Part shown: positions 1 to 8,372 of the stretch, in pieces
Layout of the letters: each line of letters begins with the position of its first letter
Position numbering within the stretch: position 1 is the stretch's first letter
Origin: Streptomyces natalensis ATCC 27448
GTDB lineage: Bacteria; Actinomycetota; Actinomycetes; Streptomycetales; Streptomycetaceae
DNA length: 64,000 nucleotides
Assembly: GCF_000935125.1 (NCBI RefSeq)
Contig: NZ_JRKI01000026.1
Span: forward strand, 124,001-188,000
Direction of reading: 5' to 3'
The notes under the pieces: generated by a model
What the model was told of the DNA's origin: nothing
Databases searched by the model: none
Seen by the model: only the letters and a program-made list of their open reading frames with translations
Made by a program: the position numbers and the translations under genes

Positions 1-978
1 CACGCGGGAGTTCTGGATCACCATCACGATGGCCGCGTTGATGATGGCCAGGGCGATGCAGAGGCTGACGAAGGTGCCGATGGAGGAGTTGCTCCAGGAC
101 TGCACCATGCCGGCCACGTCACCGGCGCCCAGGGTCTTGAGGTCGGGCGCGCCCAGGGTGATGGCGACGACGGGGATCATGACGACCGCCGCGCCGATGG
201 CCAGGGTCCACAGGACCGTACGCGAGACGTTGCGGCGCGGGTTCTCCATCTCCTCGGCCAGGTACACGGCGGTGGAGAAGCCCTGGAGGATGAAGAGCGC
301 GGTGGCCAGTCCGGCGATGACCAGGCCCGCGGTGACCGGGCTGCTGTGGCCGTGTCCGGCGTCCATGACCGGGTGGACGAGCACCGAGGCGGAGCGGTGG
401 GTATGGGTGAAGCCGAGGAAGGCGACGACGGCGCAGGCCACGACTTCCAGGACGAGGAAGATGCCGGTGATCCAGGCGTTGGCGCGCAGGTCCAGCAGAC
501 CCATCACGGTGGCCAGCAGCATGACGCCGGCCGCGGTCCACTGCGGATCCAGATGCACGATCGGGGCCAGATAGTCGGCGGTGCCCAGCGCGATGATGGG
601 CGGCACGATCATGACGACGATCAGCGAGAGTATGAAAACCAGCCATCCTGCGAGCCGGCCCATGAGGGTGCCGACCATGGCGTACTCGCCGCCCGAACTC
701 GGGATGAGGGTGCCGAGTTCGGAGTAGGTGAAGGCGACGCCGATGCACAGCACCGCGGCGATGGCGATGGCGAGGGCGGCGCCCGTGCCCAGGGTGGCGA
801 ACGAGTCCGGCACGATCACGAAGAGCGAGGACGCCGGGGTCAGACAGGACAGGGTCAGCAGCGTCCCGCCGACCACGCCGATGGAGCGGGTGAGTTTGGG
901 GGCCGATTTCTCCGTCGTCTCGCGGACATCTGCGTCGGGGGCTGCGGAGGCAGCGGTCTGGCTGGGCATATCGGTCAT
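1..978 (-). CDS. APC-family amino-acid permease (N-terminal part, cut by window edge)
   Basis: The first 326 codons of an integral-membrane amino-acid transporter of the APC superfamily; the 3' end lies outside the window. The start is the ATG at 978, giving MTDMPSQTAA, followed by a short polar N-terminus and then several hydrophobic helices. The first carries the Gly-rich IGVVGGTLLTLSC stretch typical of APC helix 1, and GEYAMVGRL is the loop into helix 3. Only about eight membrane segments are visible. The substrate cannot be told from this part. A second full-length but divergent APC permease lies at 11623-13257 and a third at 42306-43844. The family call is secure. Confidence 0.88.
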   Translation of the reverse strand, partial: MTDMPSQTAASAAPDADVRETTEKSAPKLTRSIGVVGGTLLTLSCLTPASSLFVIVPDSFATLGTGAALAIAIAAVLCIGVAFTYSELGTLIPSSGGEYAMVGTLMGRLAGWLVFILSLIVVMIVPPIIALGTADYLAPIVHLDPQWTAAGVMLLATVMGLLDLRANAWITGIFLVLEVVACAVVAFLGFTHTHRSASVLVHPVMDAGHGHSSPVTAGLVIAGLATALFILQGFSTAVYLAEEMENPRRNVSRTVLWTLAIGAAVVMIPVVAITLGAPDLKTLGAGDVAGMVQSWSNSSIGTFVSLCIALAIINAAIVMVIQNSRV

Positions 979-1305
979 CCGTGTCCCATCGGTGCTGGCG
1001 GCAGAACGGGGGCACTCTTCGACGGAGAGAGCCGCAAAGCGGGGGAACCCGGGGGAATCACCGGCTCCGCTGTGGTGACCGAATAAAACCCCTGCCGTCG
1101 ACCGACGTCAAGGTCTTGTTAAGAGGGTGAGACAACGAAATCCGTTGCCTAATGGAAGCCAAGCAGGGCAATCGATGTTGGTTCCGCCGCCTTTCCCGCG
1201 GATTTCGTGGCACCCCGGGAGATGCGGATTCCGGCGCCCGAGCACCGTGACCCCGCCGAATCCCTTGCCGTCAAAGGGGATCCGGTCGCCGGACTGACCT
1301 TAACG
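979..1305. other. intergenic region, candidate promoter only
   Basis: No credible gene. It separates the permease start from the end of the phosphatase gene, both read leftward. On the reverse strand a TTGACG (1106-1111) stands 19 nt from a TTATTC (1081-1086), a possible sigma-70-like promoter for the permease. The spacing is long, so this is weak. Confidence 0.3.
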
Positions 1306-3393
1306 TCAGCCTTCGCCACGGTTGCGGGCCCGCGCGATCAGCAGCGCGACATCGTCGTGGTCATGGCCGTGGCGCAGCTCGCCCAGCAGCCGGTCGCACA
1401 GCTCCTCCAGCGGCCGCTCGGGCTCGGAGAGCAGCTCAAGGAGGGTGTCGAGGCGGGTGTCGATGGCGTCCTCGCGGGTCTCGATCAGCCCGTCGGTATA
1501 GAGGACGAGCCGGTCGCCGTCGGCCACCGGCACGGTGGTCTGCTCGAAGGTGACGCCGCCGACGCCGAGCGGGGCGCCGGTGGGCAGGTCCAGCAGTTCG
1601 GGCGGCCCGCCGGGGCGGACCAGGACCGGTGGCAGGTGGCCCGCGACGGCGACCTTGCACTCGCCTCGGTGCGGGTCGTAGACGGCGTACAGGCAGGTGG
1701 CGAAGGCCGGGTCGAGGCCGCCGGCGATGTGGTCGAGATGGCGCAGCACCTCGGCGGGGTCGAGGTCGAGGTCGGCGAGGGCGCGGGTGGTGGTGCGCAG
1801 CTGGCCCATCGTGGCGGCGGCGTTGATTCCGCTGCCCATGACGTCGCCGACCACCAGGGCGGTCTTGTCGCCGGCCACCGGGATCGCGTCGAACCAGTCG
1901 CCGCCGACCTCGCTGGCCGCCTGCGCGGGCTGGTAGCGGTAGGCGATCTCCATACCGGCGGGCTGCGGCGGCCGGTGGTTCATCAGGTGCCGCTGGAGGG
2001 TCAGGGCGGTGCGGCGTTCGCTCTGGTAGGAGCGGGCGTTGTCGATGCAGACCGCGGCGCGGGCGGCCAGTTCGACGGCGAGCACCGCATCGTCCTCGTC
2101 GAACGGCAGCTGGTTGTGCAGGCGGTAGAGCGACAAGGCGCCCAGCACCTCACCGCGGGCGATCAGCGGCACCGCCAGATAGGAGTGCAGTCCGGCCTTT
2201 GCCAGGAGCGCGGCGCCCTGCGCATCGGCGGCGATCCGCGGCAGGTCCGCCTCGCCGACCTGGCCGACGAGCACCGGCCGGGCCTCGGTGACGCACCGGG
2301 TGATCAGCCGGTCGGCATCGTACGAGGCGATCTCGCCGGTGGGGTCGGCGGCGCGGACGGCCTCGGTGGGTCCCGCGGAGGCGACCGCGAGGGCCCGGAA
2401 GCGGGCCGCGGCGCCGGGCGGCAGCGAGGCGGGGCGGCGGCTGCTGAGGACGGCGTCGAGGATGTCCACCGCGGCCAGGTCGGCCAGTTCGGGCACGATG
2501 ACATCGGCCAGCTCATGGGCGGTCTGGTCGACGTCGAGGGTGGTGCCGACGGTCGCCGAGGCATCCGCGATGACCGCCAGGCGGCGGCGGGCGCGGGCGG
2601 CCTCGGAGGCGGCGCGGTGCTGTTCGGTGACGTCCACGACGGAGGTGGCCAGGCCCAGCACCCGGCCGTGCGGGTCCTCCAGCCGGTAGTACGACACCGA
2701 CCATGCCTGGTCGGCGCCCAGGTCGGCGCCGGTGCGGCCGACGGTGAACTGGTCGAGCAGCGGTGTGCCGGTGGCGAGGACCTCGCGCATCCGGGAGACG
2801 ACGACGCCGGTGTCCAGGAAGGTCAGCGTTTCATGGACGCCGCGGCCGATGTGCGCTTCGGCGGGGAGGTTGTTGATGCGCTCCAGCGCGGGGTTGACCA
2901 TCACGTACCGCAGGTCGGTGTCGAGCACCGCGAGTCCGATGGGCGACTGCGCCACCAGCCGTACGGACAGCGCCAGATCCCGCTCCACCCGGCGCAGCAC
3001 GCTCTGGTCGGTGGCGATGCCCAGGGCGTAGGGCTGGCCGCGCTCGTCCTGGAGACGCATATTGCGGAATTCGACCAGTCGGGTGCTGCCGTTCTTGTGG
3101 AGCACGGGAAAGACCCCGGCCCAGCTCTCGCCGCCCGCCATCACCTGGGTGAAGAGGCCGAGCACCAGATCGACGTGTTCCGGGGGGACCAGCAGCTTCG
3201 CGGCGGGACGCCCGAGCGCCTCCTCGGCGCTCCAGCCGAAGAGTTTCTGGGCCTGGGGGCTCCACAGCGCGATCCGGCCGTCCGCGTCCAGCATCACCGC
3301 GGCCACGCCCAGGACATCGAGCAGGCCGCCGGGCCGGGAGGGGCCCGCCTCGGCCGGGGCCGCCCCCTCGGGGAACGCGTCGGTCGCACCCAT
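1306..3393 (-). CDS. PAS-PAS-GAF-SpoIIE (PP2C-type) serine phosphatase
   Basis: A 695-residue cytoplasmic sensor phosphatase. In order: PAS domain 1 (about 25-135, with the WSPQAQKLFGW core), PAS domain 2 (about 145-260), a GAF domain (about 275-440) and a SpoIIE/PP2C catalytic domain (about 480-695). The metal-binding pieces GGDWFDA, GDVMGSG, YTDGLIE and the final HDDVALLIAR are all present, so it should be active. Proteins of this family usually dephosphorylate anti-sigma-factor antagonists. No anti-sigma kinase or antagonist is nearby, so the partner is unknown. The ATG at 3393 is preferred because AAGGAG lies 7 nt upstream; a TTG directly before it is unlikely. No transmembrane segment is seen. 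Confidence 0.9.
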   Translation of the reverse strand: MGATDAFPEGAAPAEAGPSRPGGLLDVLGVAAVMLDADGRIALWSPQAQKLFGWSAEEALGRPAAKLLVPPEHVDLVLGLFTQVMAGGESWAGVFPVLHKNGSTRLVEFRNMRLQDERGQPYALGIATDQSVLRRVERDLALSVRLVAQSPIGLAVLDTDLRYVMVNPALERINNLPAEAHIGRGVHETLTFLDTGVVVSRMREVLATGTPLLDQFTVGRTGADLGADQAWSVSYYRLEDPHGRVLGLATSVVDVTEQHRAASEAARARRRLAVIADASATVGTTLDVDQTAHELADVIVPELADLAAVDILDAVLSSRRPASLPPGAAARFRALAVASAGPTEAVRAADPTGEIASYDADRLITRCVTEARPVLVGQVGEADLPRIAADAQGAALLAKAGLHSYLAVPLIARGEVLGALSLYRLHNQLPFDEDDAVLAVELAARAAVCIDNARSYQSERRTALTLQRHLMNHRPPQPAGMEIAYRYQPAQAASEVGGDWFDAIPVAGDKTALVVGDVMGSGINAAATMGQLRTTTRALADLDLDPAEVLRHLDHIAGGLDPAFATCLYAVYDPHRGECKVAVAGHLPPVLVRPGGPPELLDLPTGAPLGVGGVTFEQTTVPVADGDRLVLYTDGLIETREDAIDTRLDTLLELLSEPERPLEELCDRLLGELRHGHDHDDVALLIARARNRGEG

Positions 3394-3673
3394 CAAGGCA
3401 CTCCTTCCGCCGGTGCGAGGTGCCCGACCGGCCGTGGTGCTCTCCGCGCCCGGCCGTCTGCGCCGTGCGTCCGCTGCCCTCCATCATCTCTCCACGCAGG
3501 AGGGCCCCGCAGGGAGAGCGGGATCTTCACAAAGGTGTCCTGTGGGGAGCCAGCATTATGCCCGCGGTAGTACACCTGGGCGACCTTGATGCGGAATTTC
3601 ATGGGGTGGCGGATAACAGCCGTGCCGGGGCATTGGACTTGGTGATGTCGATCTAGCAGGAGTACGCTCACCC

Positions 3674-3694
3674 TTAGTTGCCTCTAGCAACTAA
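3674..3694. promoter_or_regulatory. perfect palindrome, MarR-type operator candidate
   Basis: TTAGTTGC, 5 nt, GCAACTAA: a 21-bp perfect inverted repeat ending 58 nt before the acyl-ligase start at 3753. Inverted repeats with AGTTGC half-sites are typical of MarR-family operators. No marR gene is adjacent. The rest of the 3394-3752 gap between two divergent genes holds nothing else recognisable. Confidence 0.6.
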
Positions 3695-3752
3695 AGATTA
3701 CACCCGCACCGCCGGGGCCCTGACCGAGCTCCGGCAACAGGAGAAGCCCCAC

Positions 3753-5348
3753 ATGTCCAAGGATGACCAGAACTTCCGCACGTACGTGGAGGAAAACCTC
3801 GATGCGCTTAGCACGCACCCGGACCGCGAGGCCCTGATCCACCAGGGCCGTCGCGTGACCGCGGGGGAATTTCGTGACCTGGTCCACCGCATGGCGCGCG
3901 CGCTGCTCGCCCAGGGCATAGGCCGCGGCCGGACCGTCACCCTGCTCAGCGGCAATCTGCCCGAGACCCTCGCCGCCCGCTACGCCGCCAACCTCGTCGG
4001 CGCCCGCGTCAACCACCTCTACAACAAGCTCTCCGCCGACGCCCAGGCCGCCATCGTCCGCGATGTCGAGACCCAGGCACTCGTCGTCGACCCCCGCCTG
4101 GCCGAACGGGCCGCCGAGGTAACCAAGTTGGCGCCGGTGCCCTGCGTCCTGGTGCTCGGCCCCGCCAAGGCGGGCACCGATCTGCTGGAGCTGGCGGCGC
4201 AGCAGTCCGCCGAGCCGCTGGCGAGCCTGGCGCGGCCCGAGGACATCTGCACCCTCCGGCACACCGGCGGCACCACCGGCCACCCCAAGGGCATCTGCAC
4301 CACCTTCGAACAGGTCCGCTCGTTCAGCGGGGTGCTGCCCGAGGAGCCGGGGACCGAGCGCCGCCAGCTGGTGGCCACCACCCTCGCGCATGCCGCCGGT
4401 CACCTCGCCGACAACATCCTGCACGACGGCGGCACCATCGTCCTGCACGACGACTTCGACCCGGCCGAGGCGCTCGCCACGATCGCCCGCGAGCGGATCA
4501 CGGACCTGTTCCTGCTGCCGCCGCTGCTCTACCAGTTGATGGACCATCCGGACGCCGCGCACACCGACACCTCCAGCCTGCGCATGCTGACCTACGGCGG
4601 CTGCCAGTCGTCCCCGGCCCGCATCGCCGACGCGGTACGCCGGTTCGGCCCCGTGCTGTTCCAGTTCTACGGGCAGAACGAGGCGGGCGGTATCTCGATA
4701 CTGGCCCAGGACGACCACGACCTCGACCGGCCCGAACGGCTGCGCTCGGCCGGAAAGGTCATCGAGAGCGTCGAGGTGGCGATCCGCGACGAGTCCGGCC
4801 GCGATCTGCCCAGCGGCGAGCACGGCGAGGTCTGCGTCCGATCCGAAATGATCATGCAGGGCTACTGGAAGCAGCCGGAGCTGACCGCCGAGGTGCTGCG
4901 GGACGGCTGGCTGCACACCGGGGACATCGGATTCCTCGACGACGAGGGCTACTTGACCATTGTCGACCGCATCAAGGACATGATCGTCGTGGTCGGCGGC
5001 CATGTGTACACCACCGAGCTGGAAGACCTGCTCAACACCCATCCGCAGGTCCTCCAGAGCGCCGTCTTCGGCGTCCGCGACAGCGACCGGATGGAGCGGG
5101 TGTACGCCGTGGTGGTGCCCGTCCCGGGAAGCGACGTGGACGGCGACGCCCTGCGCGCGATGGTCCGCGAGCGGCGCGGTGCGATGTACGAGCCGGCCGA
5201 CATCCGGTTCGTGGACGCGCTGCCGCTGACCGACGCCGGCAAGCCGGACAAGAAGCAGCTGCGCCAACTGGCCGAACAGGCCCTCTCGGGTTCCGGGGAG
5301 GACCGCGGCCAGGGCCTTTCCGACCCTGACCCATCGGACAGGCCCTAG
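3753..5348 (+). CDS. AMP-forming acyl-CoA synthetase / adenylate-forming ligase
   Basis: A 531-residue ANL-superfamily enzyme that activates a carboxylic acid as its acyl-adenylate and normally transfers it to CoA. Core motifs are in order: A3 HTGGTTGHPKG near residue 168, A5 QFYGQNEAGG near 304, A7 LHTGD near 387, A8 DRIKDMIVVVGGHVYTTELE, and A10 with the catalytic lysine in GKPDKK near 496. The start at 3753 (MSKDDQNF) follows CAGGAG at 9 nt spacing; an in-frame upstream ATG at 3678 lies inside the palindromic operator and is rejected. The substrate is not readable. It is a lone gene with no partner, and the 3' end overlaps the convergent small gene by a few bases. Confidence 0.88.
   Translation: MSKDDQNFRTYVEENLDALSTHPDREALIHQGRRVTAGEFRDLVHRMARALLAQGIGRGRTVTLLSGNLPETLAARYAANLVGARVNHLYNKLSADAQAAIVRDVETQALVVDPRLAERAAEVTKLAPVPCVLVLGPAKAGTDLLELAAQQSAEPLASLARPEDICTLRHTGGTTGHPKGICTTFEQVRSFSGVLPEEPGTERRQLVATTLAHAAGHLADNILHDGGTIVLHDDFDPAEALATIARERITDLFLLPPLLYQLMDHPDAAHTDTSSLRMLTYGGCQSSPARIADAVRRFGPVLFQFYGQNEAGGISILAQDDHDLDRPERLRSAGKVIESVEVAIRDESGRDLPSGEHGEVCVRSEMIMQGYWKQPELTAEVLRDGWLHTGDIGFLDDEGYLTIVDRIKDMIVVVGGHVYTTELEDLLNTHPQVLQSAVFGVRDSDRMERVYAVVVPVPGSDVDGDALRAMVRERRGAMYEPADIRFVDALPLTDAGKPDKKQLRQLAEQALSGSGEDRGQGLSDPDPSDRP
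5311..5346. terminator. hairpin spanning convergent stop codons
   Basis: Arms AGGGCCTTTCCGA (5311-5323) and TCGGACAGGCCCT (5334-5346) pair with one mismatch over 13 bp, with a 10-nt loop. The right arm contributes to both the TAG of the ligase and the stop of the convergent small gene, so it probably acts in both directions. It belongs to the AGGGC..GTCCGA repeat family seen elsewhere in the window. Confidence 0.65.
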
Positions 5349-5569
5349 GACCGCAAGGCGTCCCAGGACTCGGGGCCGCCGCCCCGCCATTCGATCAGGT
5401 CGGTCTCCTCGATCTCGATGTCGTCCAGGCCGACGTGCCGCAGGAACTTCACCAGGTCCTCGATGCGGTGGGCGACCCCGAGTCTGCGTTCTCCGGCCGT
5501 CACCCGCCGCGCCCCGTCCGGGCCCGGCGGGTGCACGGTCACCGTCACCTGCGGCGGCTGCACATCCAT
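5345..5569 (-). CDS. small conserved-looking acidic protein, paralogue of 34798-35025
   Basis: A 74-residue protein of unknown function. It starts with a run of hydrophobic/Pro residues (VTVTVHPPGP), then RRVT, a middle AHRIEDLVKFLRHVG segment that should be a helix, and an acidic IEIEETDLIEWRGG end. The same architecture (HPP.P.G.RRVT...G.AH...D..EFLR.AG...EIE..D..L.EWRGG) occurs in the protein at 34798-35025, so the pair is genuine and the gene is likely coding. The ATG at 5569 is chosen because the paralogue also begins a few residues before the conserved part. It faces and slightly overlaps the acyl ligase. No known domain is recognised. Confidence 0.7.
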   Translation of the reverse strand: MDVQPPQVTVTVHPPGPDGARRVTAGERRLGVAHRIEDLVKFLRHVGLDDIEIEETDLIEWRGGGPESWDALRS

Positions 5570-5640
5570 GACACCAGGGTGCGGGCGCGGGCTGTGGGCC
5601 GCACGTTCCGGGCGCGGCGGGCGCCCGTTCAAGGCGGGCC

Positions 5641-6864
5641 CTACAGCCGGATGACGACCAGCGCGGTGTCGTCGGTGGCCCCGCCCGGCGGCAGCAGCTC
5701 CGCCAGCAGCGCATCGGCCAGCGTCTCGGCGTCGGCGCCCCGATGACGGGTGAGGGAGTCGGACAGGCGGCCCAGCCCCACGTCGATGTCCTCGCGGCGG
5801 CGTTCGATCAGACCGTCGGTGTAGACGACCAGGACGGTGCCCTCGGTGAACGGGGTCCGCGCCTCCGGCCGGGGAACGTGCTCCGGGCGCGCCCCCAGGG
5901 GCGGATCGGTGGCCCGGTCGAGGAACTCCACGGTGCCGTCGGAGTGCAGCAGGGCCGGCGGCGGATGGCCGGCGCTGCTGTAGGTGACGGTGCAGGTGGT
6001 CCAGTCGACGGTGAGCTGCACCGCGGTGGCGGATTCGGCGCCGTCGACCGAGCGGGCGTAGAGGCCGAGCGTCTCCAGCGCCCTGGCGGGCCCGGGGGCG
6101 ACCAGGGCGGCGGCACCCAGGGCACTGCGCAGCTGGCCCATCACACCGGCCGCGTCCAGCCCGTGCCCGACGACATCACCGACGCCCACCGCCATCCGGT
6201 CCCCCGGCAGATCGGTCAGTTCGTACCAGTCGCCGCACACGTTCAGCGCCCCGATGGCGGGCCGGTAGCGCACCGCCGCCCGGTGATGCCCCACCGGCCG
6301 CGGCGCGGGCAGCATCGCCTCCTGGAGGGCCAGCACCACCTCCCGCTCCCTGGCCTGGGCCCGGCGCAGCCGTTCGTTGATCTCCTGGAGCTCGCGGGCG
6401 CGGCTGTAGAGCTGGGCCTCCATCTGCTCGCGTTCCGCACCGGCCTCCGCCCGCCGCGCCCGGACCAGTTCGGTGACCTCCTCGACCCGGTGCACCAGCA
6501 GCTGCACCTCCCCGTCGGGGCCGATGACGGGCGCGTTGACGGCGCTCCAGTACCGCTCCTCGTACACACCGGGCCGGCCGGGCGCCTGCACGTCGTAGCG
6601 GTGCAGCGGCATGCTGTCCGGAGCGCGGGTGGCGAGGGCGCGCCGCAGCGACGCCTCCAGGCCGCGGGCGCCGGAGGCGTGCGGGTCGGCGGGGTTGTCG
6701 GGGAAGACCTCGAAGAGCGGGCGCCCGATCTGGCCGTTGCGCGGCCGTCCGGACAGGCGCAGATGGGCTTCGTTGACGTCGGCGATCACCAGGTCCGGGG
6801 TGAGCAGCATCGCGGCGCCCGGCAGCGCCCGGAAGACGGCCTCGTAGTCGATTCCGGCGGGCAT
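5641..6864 (-). CDS. PAS-SpoIIE (PP2C-type) phosphatase
   Basis: A 407-residue cytoplasmic phosphatase. An N-terminal PAS domain (about 8-125, LPGAAMLLTPDLVIADVNEA) is followed by a predicted coiled-coil (about 135-185, rich in Arg/Glu) and the SpoIIE catalytic domain (about 195-405). The metal-binding blocks are CGDWYEL, GDVVGHG, YTDGLIE and DDTALVVIRL. Such proteins set the phosphorylation state of anti-anti-sigma proteins in response to a PAS-sensed signal. It shares domain order, but not the second PAS and GAF, with the larger phosphatase at 1306-3393. The ATG at 6864 gives a complete PAS domain. It is monocistronic: 226 nt without a gene separate it from the next upstream gene. Confidence 0.9.
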   Translation of the reverse strand: MPAGIDYEAVFRALPGAAMLLTPDLVIADVNEAHLRLSGRPRNGQIGRPLFEVFPDNPADPHASGARGLEASLRRALATRAPDSMPLHRYDVQAPGRPGVYEERYWSAVNAPVIGPDGEVQLLVHRVEEVTELVRARRAEAGAEREQMEAQLYSRARELQEINERLRRAQAREREVVLALQEAMLPAPRPVGHHRAAVRYRPAIGALNVCGDWYELTDLPGDRMAVGVGDVVGHGLDAAGVMGQLRSALGAAALVAPGPARALETLGLYARSVDGAESATAVQLTVDWTTCTVTYSSAGHPPPALLHSDGTVEFLDRATDPPLGARPEHVPRPEARTPFTEGTVLVVYTDGLIERRREDIDVGLGRLSDSLTRHRGADAETLADALLAELLPPGGATDDTALVVIRL

Positions 6865-7091
6865 GCGCGCTCACCCGTCCGGGGGCCGCGCCGCACGGAC
6901 GGCGGCCGGCCCGTGCGGGGTCGTCCCGTCGTGTTCCACGGGCGGATTGTGTCCCTGCCGCCTGCCCGGGTGCATGCCGGGCACGGGGGTGCCGGGGCCC
7001 ACGGGCGCGGCTGCGGCCGGACGGGCCCGGTCCGAGGCGTCCGCGGTGGATACCGCCGTTCGGGTCGGGCCGGGGGACGGCACGGGGTGGT

Positions 7092-8102
7092 TCACCGCTT
7101 ACGGGCCCGGCTCGGCTGCACCCGGGCCGGCTCGCCCGGCATCTTGGGATGGTCGGGCGGATACGGCAGATCGCCCAGGCCCTCGTCCGACTCCTGACGG
7201 TCCGCCAGTTCCAGGAGGGATTCCAGGCCGAAGGCGTGCCCCTCCATGTCGGCGTGCACATCGCCCAGTTCGGCGAAGCGCACCGGCACGGTCCGCAGGT
7301 CGAAGTCCTCGGGCGCGGCATCCGCCAGCTCCTCCCAGCGCAGCGGGGCGGACACCGTCGCCCGGGGCCGGGCGCGCAGGGAGTAGGGCGAGGCGATGGT
7401 GCGGTCCCGGGCCATCTGGTTGTAGTCGACGAACACCTTGGCGCCGCGCTCCTCCTTCCACCAGGCGGAGGTCACCCCGTCCGGCCGGCGGCGCTCCAGG
7501 GTGCGGGCCAGCGCGATGGCGGCCCGCCGGACCTGGGTGAAGGTCCACTGGGGGCGGATGGGCACATAGACGTGCACGCCCCGGCCGCCGGACGTCTTCG
7601 GCCAGCCGCGCAGCCCGTGCTCGGCCAGCAGTTCCCGCAGGTCGCCGGCGACCCGTACGGCGTCGGCGAATCCGGTGCCCGGCTGCGGGTCGAGGTCGAT
7701 GCGCAGTTCGTCGGGGTGGTCGGTGTCGGCGCGGCGCACCGGCCAGGGGTGGAAGGTCAGACAGCCCAGGTTGGCCGCCCAGATGACGGCGGCGGGTTCG
7801 GTCGGGCACATCTCGTCGGCGAACCGGCCGCTGGGGAAGGCGATCCGGGCGGTGGGCAGCCATTCCGGCAGCCCCTTGGGCGCCCGCTTCTGGTAGAAGA
7901 ACTCGCCCTCGACGCCGTCGGGGAAGCGCTGCATGGTGGTGGGCCGGTCGCGCAGCCCGCGCAGCACGCCGTCGGCGACCGCGAGGTAGTACTGCGCGAC
8001 GTCCAGCTTGGTGAACCCCCGCTCGGGGTAGTACGTCTTGTCCGGATGCGACACCCGCACCGTGCGCCCCGCGACGTCCAGCTCGACAGCTCCTGCGGCC
8101 AT
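7092..8102 (-). CDS. LigD-type polymerase/primase domain protein (non-homologous end joining)
   Basis: A 336-residue stand-alone version of the polymerase (primase-like) domain of bacterial LigD, which adds nucleotides or ribonucleotides at DNA breaks before ligation. Visible family motifs are SHPDKTYYPERG at the N-terminus, MQRFPDGVEG, the DLDPQPG metal-binding block near residue 135 and HVYVPI soon after. The nuclease and ligase domains of full LigD are absent; a separate ATP-dependent ligase lies divergently 270 nt away (8373-9491). No Ku gene is in the window. The ATG at 8102 is the natural start. The assignment to the family is secure; the in vivo role is inferred. Confidence 0.9.
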   Translation of the reverse strand: MAAGAVELDVAGRTVRVSHPDKTYYPERGFTKLDVAQYYLAVADGVLRGLRDRPTTMQRFPDGVEGEFFYQKRAPKGLPEWLPTARIAFPSGRFADEMCPTEPAAVIWAANLGCLTFHPWPVRRADTDHPDELRIDLDPQPGTGFADAVRVAGDLRELLAEHGLRGWPKTSGGRGVHVYVPIRPQWTFTQVRRAAIALARTLERRRPDGVTSAWWKEERGAKVFVDYNQMARDRTIASPYSLRARPRATVSAPLRWEELADAAPEDFDLRTVPVRFAELGDVHADMEGHAFGLESLLELADRQESDEGLGDLPYPPDHPKMPGEPARVQPSRARKR

Positions 8103-8113
8103 GAACCCACGCT

Positions 8114-8316
8114 AGGGCATGTCCGATGGGTCGGCGTGGCCAAGCCCGCGGCGTCGAGGGGGTACCTCCCTGCTCGAGCGCAGCCGAGAGCTTGGGGGCG
8201 CGTGCATCGCAAGGCGGAGCATTGCCCTCGGACCGGGTGTCCGTGGGTGATGCGACAACGCCGCGAGGTGCGGTGCCAGACGTCGCGGGCCCACGTCGGC
8301 CCATCGGACATGCCCT
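8114..8316. repeat. 203-bp composite repeat with terminal inverted repeats
   Basis: The left end AGGGCATGTCCGATGGG (8114-8130) is repeated, inverted, at 8300-8316; similarity continues for about 28 bp at each end. Between them is a GGGGGTACCTCCC...CTTGGGGG hairpin (about 8157-8198). It fills most of the 270-bp gap between the divergent end-joining genes. No open frame of note and no clear target-site duplication. Elements of both families recur elsewhere in the window. Confidence 0.6.
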
Positions 8317-8372
8317 GAGTTCCGTCCGTCCCCGGCGCGCGTCAGGGCCGCCGGGCCGTCACGATCGAAGGC

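Noticed and set aside
1207..3570. 787-residue open frame on the + strand
   Set aside because: It is opposite the PAS-PAS-GAF-SpoIIE gene. The Gly/Val/Asp-rich composition and lack of domains mark it as the antisense shadow of a high-GC gene.
3684..5714. 676-residue open frame on the - strand over the acyl ligase
   Set aside because: The + strand frame has all ANL motifs; this frame is its complement and holds no motif.
8114..8316. Insertion sequence
   Set aside because: No transposase frame, no target-site duplication; only inverted ends.
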